64,000 nucleotides of DNA from Nitrogeniibacter sp050293885 (GTDB lineage: Bacteria; Pseudomonadota; Gammaproteobacteria; Burkholderiales; Rhodocyclaceae): the NCBI GenBank assembly GCA_050293885.1, contig JBNKNO010000007.1:33157-97156 (forward strand), given 5' to 3'. The notes beneath the pieces are model-generated. The model was not told where the DNA came from and searched no databases. It saw only the letters and a program-made list of their open reading frames with translations. This document shows, one piece after another, positions 44,441-52,600 of this stretch (positions within the stretch are counted from its first letter, which is position 1; each line of letters begins with the position of its first letter). The position numbers and the translations under genes were made by a program.

Positions 44441-46243
44441 ATGGCCCAATTCGACGCCAAGGCCTTTCTCAAGGGCGTGCCGGATGACCCGGGTGTTTAC
44501 CGGATGATCGGTGCTGACGACGCGGTGCTCTACGTCGGCAAGGCCAAAAATCTCAAGAAGCGGGTGTCGTCCTATTTTCGGGGCAAGCAGGCGAGCCCGC
44601 GCATTGCCATGATGGTCACCCAGATCGAGCGGGTCGAGATCACCGCCACGCGCTCCGAAGCCGAAGCGCTGATCCTCGAAAACAACCTCATCAAGTCGCT
44701 GGCACCGCGCTACAACATCCTGTTTCGCGACGACAAGTCTTACCCCTACATCACGCTCACGGCTCACCCCTATCCGCGACTCGCCTTTCATCGCGGCGGT
44801 TTTGCCAAGGGTGCGACCTATTTCGGACCATTCCCCGGCAGCGTGGCGGTGCGCGAAAGCATTCAGCTGCTGCAGAAGGTGTTCAAGTTGCGCACTTGTG
44901 AAAACGCCGTGTTCAACAACCGCTCGCGCCCGTGCCTGCTGCATCAGATCAACCGATGTACGGCGCCGTGCGTGGGCGAGATCAGCGATGCCGGCTATGC
45001 CGCCGATGTGCGTCTGGCCACCTTGTTTCTGCAAGGGCGGACGTCCGAGGTGGTCAATGACCTGACCCGCAAGATGCAGGCGGCGGCCGACCGGCTGGCA
45101 TTCGAAGAGGCAGGCGCACTGCGCGACCAGATTCGCGCGCTTCAGCAGGTGCTGCACCGGCAGTATGTCGACAGCGGCAAGGAAGAGGACGTGGACATCG
45201 TGGCCGCCGTGGCCGAGGAAGGCCATGTGTGCGTCAATCTGGCCATGGTGCGCGGCGGGCGGCATCTCGGTGATCGCCCGCAGTTGCCTGCCGTCCATGC
45301 CGACTGCCCGGTCGAAGACGCCGTGCTGGCCTTCGTCGAGCAGCACTACGCCAGTTTGCCGGTGCCGCCGCGCATCGTCACCTCGGTCGCTCCGGCCCGC
45401 GTGCGTGAGGTGCTCGAAGAGCTCGGCAAGGCCGCGACGGTGGTGTCGGCGCGCTTCGAGATCGAAAAAGGCTGGCTGGAGATGGCCGTGCGCAACGCGC
45501 AGCTTGCCATTCGCGCCCGACTGGCGGCGACCGATCGCAGCCAGTCGCGCCTCGACGCCTTGCAGCTCGCGCTTGCCTTGCCCGAAACCCCCGCGCGCAT
45601 CGAATGTTTCGACATCAGTCACACCATGGGAGAGGCGACGGTGGCCTCCTGCGTGGTGTGCGAGCACGGGGCCATGAAGCGCAGCGAATACCGCCGCTAC
45701 AACATCACCGACATCACGCCTGGCGACGACTATGCCGCCATGCGGCAAGTGCTCACGCGTCGCTACGAAAAAGTCGCGAGCGGCGAGGGCGTGCGGCCGG
45801 ATCTCGTGCTCATCGACGGCGGCAGGGGACAGTTGTCGATGGCGGTGAGCGTATTCGCAGAGCTCGGACTAGAGGATTTGCCGGCCGTGGGGGTTGCCAA
45901 GGGGGAGGGCCGAAAGCCCGGCCTGGAGTCGCTCATCTTTACCGATGAGCGTCCGCCACTGCATCTCGACCCCGCGGCGGCGGCACTTCATCTGGTGCAG
46001 GAAATTCGCGACGAGGCACATCGCTTCGCCATCACGGGGCATCGGGCCAAACGCGCCAAGGCGCGTGTCGGCTCGAAGCTCGAGCGTATTCCCGGCGTTG
46101 GCCCGTCGCGACGGCGCAATCTGTTGGCCACCTTTGGCGGGCTCGACGGCGTCAAGGCGGCGACCGTCGAGGATTTGTGTCGCGTCGATGGCATCAGCCG
46201 CACGCTGGCCGAACAGATTCATGCGGAATTGTCACGTGGCTGA
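44441..46243 (+). CDS. uvrC: Excinuclease ABC subunit UvrC
   Basis: 600 residues. GIY-YIG nuclease at the N-terminus (PGVYRMIGADDAVLYVGKAKNLKKRVSSYF), a cysteine-containing linker (TCENAVFNNRSRPCLLHQINRCTAPCVG), a UVR domain (~205-240) that meets UvrB, an RNase H-like nuclease (IECFDISHTMGEATVAS, LVLIDGGRGQLSMA) and tandem helix-hairpin-helix at the C-terminus (LERIPGVGPSRRRNLLATFGG). It makes both incisions in nucleotide-excision repair. Confidence 0.97.
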   Translation: MAQFDAKAFLKGVPDDPGVYRMIGADDAVLYVGKAKNLKKRVSSYFRGKQASPRIAMMVTQIERVEITATRSEAEALILENNLIKSLAPRYNILFRDDKSYPYITLTAHPYPRLAFHRGGFAKGATYFGPFPGSVAVRESIQLLQKVFKLRTCENAVFNNRSRPCLLHQINRCTAPCVGEISDAGYAADVRLATLFLQGRTSEVVNDLTRKMQAAADRLAFEEAGALRDQIRALQQVLHRQYVDSGKEEDVDIVAAVAEEGHVCVNLAMVRGGRHLGDRPQLPAVHADCPVEDAVLAFVEQHYASLPVPPRIVTSVAPARVREVLEELGKAATVVSARFEIEKGWLEMAVRNAQLAIRARLAATDRSQSRLDALQLALALPETPARIECFDISHTMGEATVASCVVCEHGAMKRSEYRRYNITDITPGDDYAAMRQVLTRRYEKVASGEGVRPDLVLIDGGRGQLSMAVSVFAELGLEDLPAVGVAKGEGRKPGLESLIFTDERPPLHLDPAAAALHLVQEIRDEAHRFAITGHRAKRAKARVGSKLERIPGVGPSRRRNLLATFGGLDGVKAATVEDLCRVDGISRTLAEQIHAELSRG

Positions 46244-46383
46244 TGACGCTGCACATTTTTGCCGGGGCGAGCGGACATCCCGCGCCGCGTGCACTCGTTC
46301 CGTGACAAGCGCGACAGCGAGCGGATACACTCGTACGCTTACCTCCATTCATCGCTCGATTGCGTCGATCACGCCGCCCTGAC

Positions 46384-46971
46384 ATGCCGTTCAATATCCC
46401 CAACACCCTGACCTGGGCGCGCATCCTCCTCATTCCGATCTTCGTCGGCGTCTATTACCTGCCCGAGAGCGTGCTTTCGCTGGCCGATCAGAACCTGATT
46501 GCCACGGTCATTTTCATCGTGGCCGCGGTGACCGACTGGTTCGATGGTTTCCTGGCGCGCAAGCTTGGCCAGACATCCGCTTTCGGTGCCTTTCTCGACC
46601 CCGTTGCCGACAAGCTCATGGTGGCCGCTGCGCTCATCATGCTGGTGCAACTCGGGCGCATCGACGCAATCATCGCGGTCATCATCATCGGGCGTGAAAT
46701 CACCATTTCCGCCTTGCGTGAATGGATGGCGCGCGTGGGGGCGTCGGCGAGTGTGGCGGTGGCGTTTGTGGGCAAACTCAAGACCGCCGCGCAGATGACA
46801 GCGATACCGCTCATTTTGTATAATTCGCCGTTCTTGTCCGTCGATTCCAGGCCGTTTGGCACGGTGTTGATCTACGTCGCAGCAGTGTTGACTTTGTGGT
46901 CCATGGGCTACTATTTGCACAAGGCGCTGCCCATGCTTCAGGAGCTGGAAAACACCGAAGCGCGGCGCTGA
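46384..46971 (+). CDS. pgsA: CDP-diacylglycerol--glycerol-3-phosphate 3-phosphatidyltransferase
   Basis: 195 residues, four to six membrane helices. The CDP-alcohol phosphotransferase motif D-G-x2-A-R-x8-G-x3-D-x3-D is present in WFDGFLARKLGQTSAFGAFLDPVADK. It commits lipid to phosphatidylglycerol. uvrC-pgsA followed by tRNA-Gly and tRNA-Cys is a conserved proteobacterial arrangement. Confidence 0.96.
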   Translation: MPFNIPNTLTWARILLIPIFVGVYYLPESVLSLADQNLIATVIFIVAAVTDWFDGFLARKLGQTSAFGAFLDPVADKLMVAAALIMLVQLGRIDAIIAVIIIGREITISALREWMARVGASASVAVAFVGKLKTAAQMTAIPLILYNSPFLSVDSRPFGTVLIYVAAVLTLWSMGYYLHKALPMLQELENTEARR

Positions 46972-46979
46972 AAAGCGGC

Positions 46980-47007
46980 TTGACAGAACGAAATGCCCGT
47001 CTATAAT
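46980..47007 (+). promoter_or_regulatory. Promoter of the tRNA Gly-Cys-Gly cluster
   Basis: TTGACA (46980-46985), 16-bp spacer, TATAAT (47002-47007). Both hexamers match consensus exactly, and the first tRNA begins 13 nt downstream. Confidence 0.9.
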
Positions 47008-47020
47008 GGCGGTCTGTTCA

Positions 47021-47096
47021 GCGGGAATAGCTCAGTTGGTAGAGCGCAACCTTGCCAAGGTTGAGGTCGCGAGTTCGAGACTCGTTTCCCGCTCCA
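47021..47096 (+). tRNA. tRNA-Gly (anticodon GCC), copy 1
   Basis: 76 nt with encoded CCA; acceptor GCGGGAA pairs with TTCCCGC. Anticodon GCC at 47054-47056. Identical to the third tRNA of the cluster. Confidence 0.97.
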
Positions 47097-47104
47097 GAAT
47101 TTCT

Positions 47105-47133
47105 GGGGAAAGCACAACACGCTTTCCCCTTTT
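47105..47133 (+). terminator. Terminator-like hairpin after the first tRNA-Gly
   Basis: GGGGAAAGC (47105-47113), 7-nt loop, GCTTTCCCC (47121-47129), then TTTT. It lies between tRNA genes, so it may act as a partial terminator or as a processing signal. Confidence 0.7.
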
Positions 47134-47176
47134 CATTCCCGAGGCGTTGGGAATGAAAGCTGATCAACCGATCAGT

Positions 47177-47250
47177 GGCGCGATGGCAGAGTGGTGATGC
47201 AGAGGACTGCAAATCCTTGTACCTCGGTTCGATTCCGGGTCGCGCCTCCA
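47177..47250 (+). tRNA. tRNA-Cys (anticodon GCA)
   Basis: 74 nt with encoded CCA; acceptor GGCGCGA pairs with TCGCGCC. Anticodon GCA at 47209-47211. Confidence 0.96.
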
Positions 47251-47260
47251 GAAAAAATAC

Positions 47261-47336
47261 GCGGGAATAGCTCAGTTGGTAGAGCGCAACCTTGCCAAGG
47301 TTGAGGTCGCGAGTTCGAGACTCGTTTCCCGCTCCA
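47261..47336 (+). tRNA. tRNA-Gly (anticodon GCC), copy 2
   Basis: Same 76-nt sequence as 47021-47096; the identity extends a few bases past the CCA (AGAATT). Confidence 0.97.
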
Positions 47337-47342
47337 GAATTC

Positions 47343-47373
47343 AAAGGGAAGCCCATACAGGCTTCCCTTTTTT
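47343..47373 (+). terminator. Terminator of the tRNA cluster
   Basis: AAAGGGAAGC ... GCTTCCCTTT with an 8-nt loop and a further TTT run. Confidence 0.88.
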
Positions 47374-47446
47374 CTTGCATGGCACCTGGCGCGTCGGCAA
47401 CATTCTGCTGCGCGTATCATGAGCCTTTTTGTGCTCTGAATGCGTC

Positions 47447-48643
47447 ATGGTGTCAGCATTTCTCGACCTTCCTGATTCGGTTGCGCCGCGCTATGACGGC
47501 GCCAGCCTGCTCAATCTCAGCGTGTCACTCGCCGTTCAGGCCGGGCGGGCCAGGCCGACGGCGTTTGCCGCACCCGCGTGCGCGGAGCTGCCCTCGCTCG
47601 CCGATGCCAAGGTCGTCGTGTTCCTGCTCATCGATGGCTTGGGGGCAAACGACATCGATCGTCGTGGTGCCGGGGCATTCATGGCGGACCATCGAATCGC
47701 CACGCTGACATCCGTCTTCCCCTCGACCACCGCCAGTGCGGTGACCAGTTCGCTCACCGGGCTTGCGCCTGCGGCGCACGGGCTGACCGGCTGGTACATC
47801 CGGGATGATCGCTTCGGCGGCATTCTTGCGCCACTGCCGATGCAGCGCCGTGATCGCGCGCCGCTGACCGGCTGGTGGAAAATGCCGCGGCTGTTCCCGT
47901 ATCCCTGCCTGTTCCAGCACATGAAGTGCCGATCGGCCATGGTGAGCCACGAGCACATCCTCGGGTCGCCGTTCAACATGCGCCATAGCCGCGGCGTGGC
48001 GCGGCGCTATGGCTATCGCACGGTCGACGAGATGGCCACGAGCATCGTCTCGGCCGCGCGCGACCTTGGCGGTAACGGCGGTTTTGTGTACGCCTACCAT
48101 GCCGATTACGACGCCGCGGCCCATGGTTCGGGTGTCGCGTCGGCCGCGTGTTCCGAGCACTACGAGCGCCTCGATGTTGCCCTCAAACGCATCAAGCGTG
48201 ATCTGGCGGGCCTCGATGCCGCATTGATCGTCACGGCCGACCACGGCTTCATCGATTCGCCGGTCGAGCGGCAGATTCGTATCGAAACAATGCCTGAGGT
48301 TTTCGACTGCCTCGCGGGGCCGTTGTGGGGTGAGCGTCGTGTGGCGTATTGCCGCGTCAAACAGGGCCAGCACGAGCGTTTCGAGCAAGCGGTCGCGACG
48401 CATCTGGGCGAACGCGTTGACGTCATTCCCGGGCGTCGTCTGCTCGATGAGCACGTGTTCGGACCGGCCGCCAAGCCACACCCGAAGTTGGCGGAGCGCG
48501 TCGGCGACTATGCCCTGATCGCGCGCGACAACTGGACCATCTACGATCGTCTCGAAAACGAACGCGACCATCTCATGATCGGCGTGCATGCGGGTATCAG
48601 CGCGGACGAGATGCTCATCCCGCTGGTGCTGTCGCGTTGCTGA
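47447..48643 (+). CDS. Alkaline phosphatase-superfamily phosphodiesterase/nucleotide pyrophosphatase
   Basis: 398 residues of the type I phosphodiesterase/NPP family. The first metal Asp is in VVVFLLIDGLGANDI; the nucleophile Thr/Ser region is SVFPSTTASAVTSSLTG; the second metal site is YAYHADYDAAAHGSG and VTADHGFID. No signal peptide is obvious, so it may be cytosolic. Relatives hydrolyse nucleotide or lipid phosphodiesters; the substrate here is unknown. Confidence 0.82.
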   Translation: MVSAFLDLPDSVAPRYDGASLLNLSVSLAVQAGRARPTAFAAPACAELPSLADAKVVVFLLIDGLGANDIDRRGAGAFMADHRIATLTSVFPSTTASAVTSSLTGLAPAAHGLTGWYIRDDRFGGILAPLPMQRRDRAPLTGWWKMPRLFPYPCLFQHMKCRSAMVSHEHILGSPFNMRHSRGVARRYGYRTVDEMATSIVSAARDLGGNGGFVYAYHADYDAAAHGSGVASAACSEHYERLDVALKRIKRDLAGLDAALIVTADHGFIDSPVERQIRIETMPEVFDCLAGPLWGERRVAYCRVKQGQHERFEQAVATHLGERVDVIPGRRLLDEHVFGPAAKPHPKLAERVGDYALIARDNWTIYDRLENERDHLMIGVHAGISADEMLIPLVLSRC

Positions 48644-48711
48644 AACAAGCCTGTCATGGCCGCGTCAAACCCCGTGACTAAGCTGCCTCAAACATGTAAC
48701 GGGGTCAGATC

Positions 48712-48873
48712 ATGGCGCGATGGATCGATCGATGGCGTGCCTGCGCACGTGCCTTCAAGGCCGGCGCGCAGTACATGCCGCTCGAGGTGGATGAACCGCT
48801 GTGCTTCGTGGTGGATTGGCGACCGCGCCGAAAAGATCTAGTGCAAGTCTTTCTTGGCGACCGGAACGGGTAG
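48712..48873 (+). CDS. Possible small protein, 53 residues
   Basis: A short ATG-started frame, MARWIDRWRACARAFKAGAQ to QVFLGDRNG, preceded by GGGG 8 nt upstream. It is basic at the N-terminus and has GC-rich third positions like real genes here up to about codon 40. It runs convergently into the end of the DUF1178 gene, overlapping it by 36 bp. I recognise no family; it could be chance. Confidence 0.35.
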   Translation: MARWIDRWRACARAFKAGAQYMPLEVDEPLCFVVDWRPRRKDLVQVFLGDRNG

Positions 48874-49257
48874 CACGCTGATCCCTTCGTCAAGCAGCGA
48901 TGCGACGTCGTCACCCGATGCCATGCCGCGAATGCTGCGCTCGGGCGCGTCGCCATAATGAATTTTCCGTGCCTCGCTGGCGAATGCGTCGCCGACGTCC
49001 TCGGCCTTGCCCGACGCTTCACGCAGTGCTGAAACGAAACGGGCGAGTTGCACCTGCATCGGGTCGGTTGCCGCGACATCCGTCGTTGGCGTTCGGGAAT
49101 GAACATGAGGTGCGCTCGGCGTGCGCCGAATGGCGGTGCAGCCGCAGATCGGGCATTCGACATGCCCGTTCGCCTGCTGGCTCTCGAAAGCATCCGACGA
49201 GGCAAACCAGCCTTCAAAGGCGTGGGTCTGGCTGCATTGGAGGTTCAGTACGATCAC
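48838..49257 (-). CDS. DUF1178 family protein
   Basis: 139 residues. The N-terminus MIVLNLQCSQTHAFEGWFASSDAFESQ with CPICGC is the DUF1178 hallmark and looks like a rubredoxin/zinc-ribbon type site (C8, then C35/C38/C40). The C-terminal RKIHYGDAPERSIRGMASGDDVASLLDEGI is also conserved in the family. Function is unknown. Confidence 0.88.
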   Translation of the reverse strand: MIVLNLQCSQTHAFEGWFASSDAFESQQANGHVECPICGCTAIRRTPSAPHVHSRTPTTDVAATDPMQVQLARFVSALREASGKAEDVGDAFASEARKIHYGDAPERSIRGMASGDDVASLLDEGISVLPVPVAKKDLH

Positions 49258-49369
49258 AGTGGCTATCCGTGTTCAAGTCTCATCCACCTGGGGATGAGAC
49301 ACGCCTCCAGTGTAGGTGTTCCGGGCGATGCCGTGCATGAAATCGCTCACGCGCTGACGCACATGGAAA

Positions 49370-49508
49370 AAGCCGGCGTGAACCGTAATGCTGTTCAGTT
49401 AAGGCGCAAAAGCCCTCTTCCGATGCGCATGCGGTACGCTCCCTCCCCCTTGAAGGGGGAGGAGTCCGATGTGCTTAACTGAACGACATTACGGCGTGAA
49501 CCGGCTTT
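49370..49508 (-). terminator. Interrupted terminator, probably the original tRNA-Leu terminator
   Basis: Removing the insertion restores AAAAGCCGG-CGTGAA-CCGGCTTTT, a standard bidirectional terminator. On the minus strand it would begin 4 nt after the CCA of the tRNA-Leu end copy at 49513-49529. It therefore looks like the tRNA-Leu terminator carried 9.7 kb away when the element entered. Confidence 0.6.
49386..49491. mobile_element. MITE-like non-coding insertion with terminal inverted repeats and target duplication
   Basis: 106 bp bounded by TAATGCTGTTCAGTTAAG and the reverse complement of TAATGTCGTTCAGTTAAG (16/18 identical). The internal part has a perfect 10-bp-arm hairpin (CCTCCCCCTT/AAGGGGGAGG, 49442-49462) and no coding capacity. 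It is flanked by direct repeats CGGCGTGAACCG (49374-49385 and 49492-49503). Because the flanks are themselves symmetric, the target duplication may be as short as 6 bp (CGTGAA) with 21-bp repeats. Confidence 0.7.
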
Positions 49509-49512
49509 TCTG

Positions 49513-49529
49513 TTGGTGCCGGAGCGGGA
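49513..49529. other. Distal attachment site (degenerate copy of tRNA-Leu 3' end)
   Basis: TTGGTGCCGGAGCGGGA matches TTGGTGCCCGGAGCGGGA at 59193-59210 except for one missing C. It is in the same orientation as the tRNA copy, as expected for attL/attR of an element integrated in a tRNA 3' end. Confidence 0.65.
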
Positions 49530-49619
49530 TGCTAACACTTCCGTGTATCCCAGTGTTTGTGCCGTTTTTGAGATTCTGTTTTCAAAACTACCCGCAAGCG
49601 TACCCGCATCATTTCGTCG

Positions 49620-52600
49620 CTACGCGGGTTCGACGCCTTGAATCTCCAGTGCCGGCAGGCTGCTTACAATTCGTTGCGTTTCCAGACTGACAGTCACGAC
49701 ACGAAGCAGCAACTCTAGCGGATAGCGGGGGGCGTTCATCGTCTCGATAGCCCAGTCGTTGGCGTCGTTGACGATGCCGCTGGCCTTGTCGGTCTTCACG
49801 CACTGGCGCTCCATGACCCATTCAATCGCAGGCTTGCCGTTGACCACGTAGTCATAGGCTTCGAGCGGAATGCCGGTAACGGTGATCTTGTGGTTGTAGA
49901 TGACCGTCGTTCGGTCCTTGTCCTTGCCCGTCTTGCCGAAGCGCATCTTCTCGACCCGGTAGTCCGCGTCAGTCAGCTTGGCGCCGCCGGTGTCGATTTT
50001 GGCCGGGTAGGGCGTGACGGTTTCGTAGTTCAGGTGCCATTCGGCCAAATCGCGGCCGGCCTTGCTGAACGCCCAGAAGTCGGCGGCGTTCTTCACGCAG
50101 GGGATGCGCGGCAACTCCTTGCCCAGATTGTCGGCGTAGCGTTCGCGGTAGTCCGGGGAATGCAGCAGGCCGTAGACGTAGTAGAAGATATCTTCCTTGC
50201 TGATTGCTTCGCCTGGATAGGCGGCGTGGAAGTGTGCCAGGCCCTGGTCGGTCAGCGCATAGCGGCGCTGTGTCGTCAGTGTCGATGTAGCTTGTGCGTC
50301 AAACAGTCTTCCTTGAAGCTTGGTGGGGGTCGATTCGTCTATAAGGTCGTAGAGAAATAACGGGAAGCACTGAGTGCCGCCTTTCATGGCAGCAACGCAA
50401 AGTTCGGGCGGAGCGTCGGTAACTAGGGACGTAAATCCAGATATGAAGCCAGGGGCTGAAACGCAAATTGCGACGTTAGGCGTTGTCGAATCTGGAAAAA
50501 TATGGGGCATCTGGTACAGCCGCTCGTTGAAATTTCGGTTGTAGTACAGCCACTGCTTAGTGAACGGTCGGTAGACCGCTGAAATAAGAGACTTTTCGTC
50601 AAATTCAAAAGGTCGATTTTTTACCAACTCTTGTTTTAGTGAATGGGTCCAACTGATCTGTGTCGTGTCGGTATTGATGAAGCTATCTACCTCAGCGTCA
50701 CGACTTTTTTTCTCCTGCCCTTGGTGCGCCGCGTTGAATCGGGAGACCTCGTCGTTGTAGAACTCAATTGTTCGGGCCATGTTGCCGGCTAGACGAGCCT
50801 TTGACGCGTTGAAGCACCACGCGTCGCGCTGAGTTTTTACCCCGCTCGAATAGTTCTCGAACAGGACAGCCTCACTCGAACGTTTATGACCCAGGGCAAT
50901 AAACGCAGCAGTGCTTTCATCGCGCTGTTTGAGCCAGTCGCCATGGTCATCCGGCGTAATGTGTGTCCAGCCATTTTCAGCTGTGATGCCGGCGATGCTT
51001 GAGAATTTCGAAATGGTTTCGAGCTTCTCTTCGCGACTCAGATAATCACCAATGTCGCGAAATAAGATATTGCCGTTGAACCGAGCGTCCGGGTTCTTCA
51101 CGAGAATCGAAATGGCTATAGGAGCGCGGCTACCACCCCCGAATATTTTTCCGCCTTCTTTACGTGAGACTTCGCCTGAGCTGCGCTGATTTCCGCGCAG
51201 ATGAAAAACGTAAAGCTGACTAAACTCCTCAGCCAGACTCCTTCGTAATCCACTCCCGGCTATCCCATCAATCCAGCCGGCATTTGTCACGAAGGCAACT
51301 ACGCCACAATCGCCGATCCTATCACTGGCCCACCGGATGGCTCGTATGTAACTGTTGTAGAGGCCGTTCTTGTTTTGCGCATCCGTCTTCGCCGCGTAGG
51401 TATCCCGAATACGCGCGTCTAGGAGTGGATATTCGATGTTCGCATTATTGTCATTTGCATCGTCCTGTCCGACCGCATATGGCGGGTTGCCGACAATTAC
51501 GCGGATATCCAGTGCCTTCTGACGGGTGCGGCGCGCGCTGTTGTCTACGAGTACCTGGCTGACCAGATCATCCTTTTCATAGAGCTGAAAGGTGTCGGTG
51601 AGGCATATCCCTTCAAAGGGCTGGTATTCATCGCTGCCGCGCTCGCGCATGAGGCTGTGATAGACAGCTTCGATGTTGATGGCTGCAATGTAATAAGCCA
51701 GCAGCACGATTTCGTTGGCGTGGATCTCGTTCTTGTATTTGTGCGGGAGCTGTTCGGGCGTGATGAGGCCGCTTTGCATCAGGCGAGTGATGAAGGTGCC
51801 GGTGCCGGTGAAGGGGTCGATGATGTGCACACCATCGCTGCCGAGGGTTTGACCGAACTCGCTTTGCAGCAAGTCGTTGACGCTGTGGATGATGAAATCC
51901 ACGACTTCGACCGGCGTATAGACGATGCCCAGTCGTTCTGTCATTTTCGGGAAGGCGTTGCGGAAGAACTTGTCGTAGAGACTGTAGACAATCTTCTGTT
52001 TGCCTTCCGCGTTGTCGATGCCTTCGGCGCGCTGTTGCACGCTGGCATAGAAGGCGTCGAGGGTGTCGGCTTCTTTGTCGAGCCGGTGTTCATGCAGGGC
52101 GTCGAGTACGCCTTGCATGGCTTGCGACATGGGGTTGTTGGCGGCGAAGCTGTAGTCGGCAAAGAGCGCGTCAAACACCGGTTTGGTGATGAGGTGTTGC
52201 GCCAGCATCTCGATGATTTCGGCATCGGTGATGCTGTCGTTCAAGTCGTCGCGCAGCTCCAGCGCAAAGGTATGGAAGGCGTCGCGTTCTTTGGTGTTGG
52301 TTTCGTTTTCGAGAATGCCGGAGATGCGGTCGATATGGGTGCGGGCTATCTTGGCAATGTCGTTGGCCCAGTCTTCCCAATGGTGGCGGTTGCCGCACTT
52401 TTGCACCACCTTGGCATAGATGGCACGCTCGATTTCACCGATTTCGAATTCAAGTTCGTGCTGTTCGGGCTCCGGTGGCACGGGGGCGCCAGTGCCGATG
52501 GTCTGCTGTCCCCGGCCGGTGTCCTTGTTCTTGGTACCGTTGGATTTGGTGGCCTTCTTCTGGATCTTGTCGGTGATGGCGATGACTTCCATCTTGCGCG

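Larger units (their letters stand above)
49258..49619. other. Intergenic region holding a MITE-like insertion, split terminator and element junction
   Basis: 362 bp with no gene. From left to right: an inverted repeat CTCATCC...GGATGAG (49278-49297), the left half of a GCCGG/CCGGC terminator, a roughly 106-bp palindromic insertion, the right half of the terminator, a copy of the tRNA-Leu 3' end (49513-49529), and about 90 bp of element sequence before the Type ISP gene stop. Confidence 0.7.
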
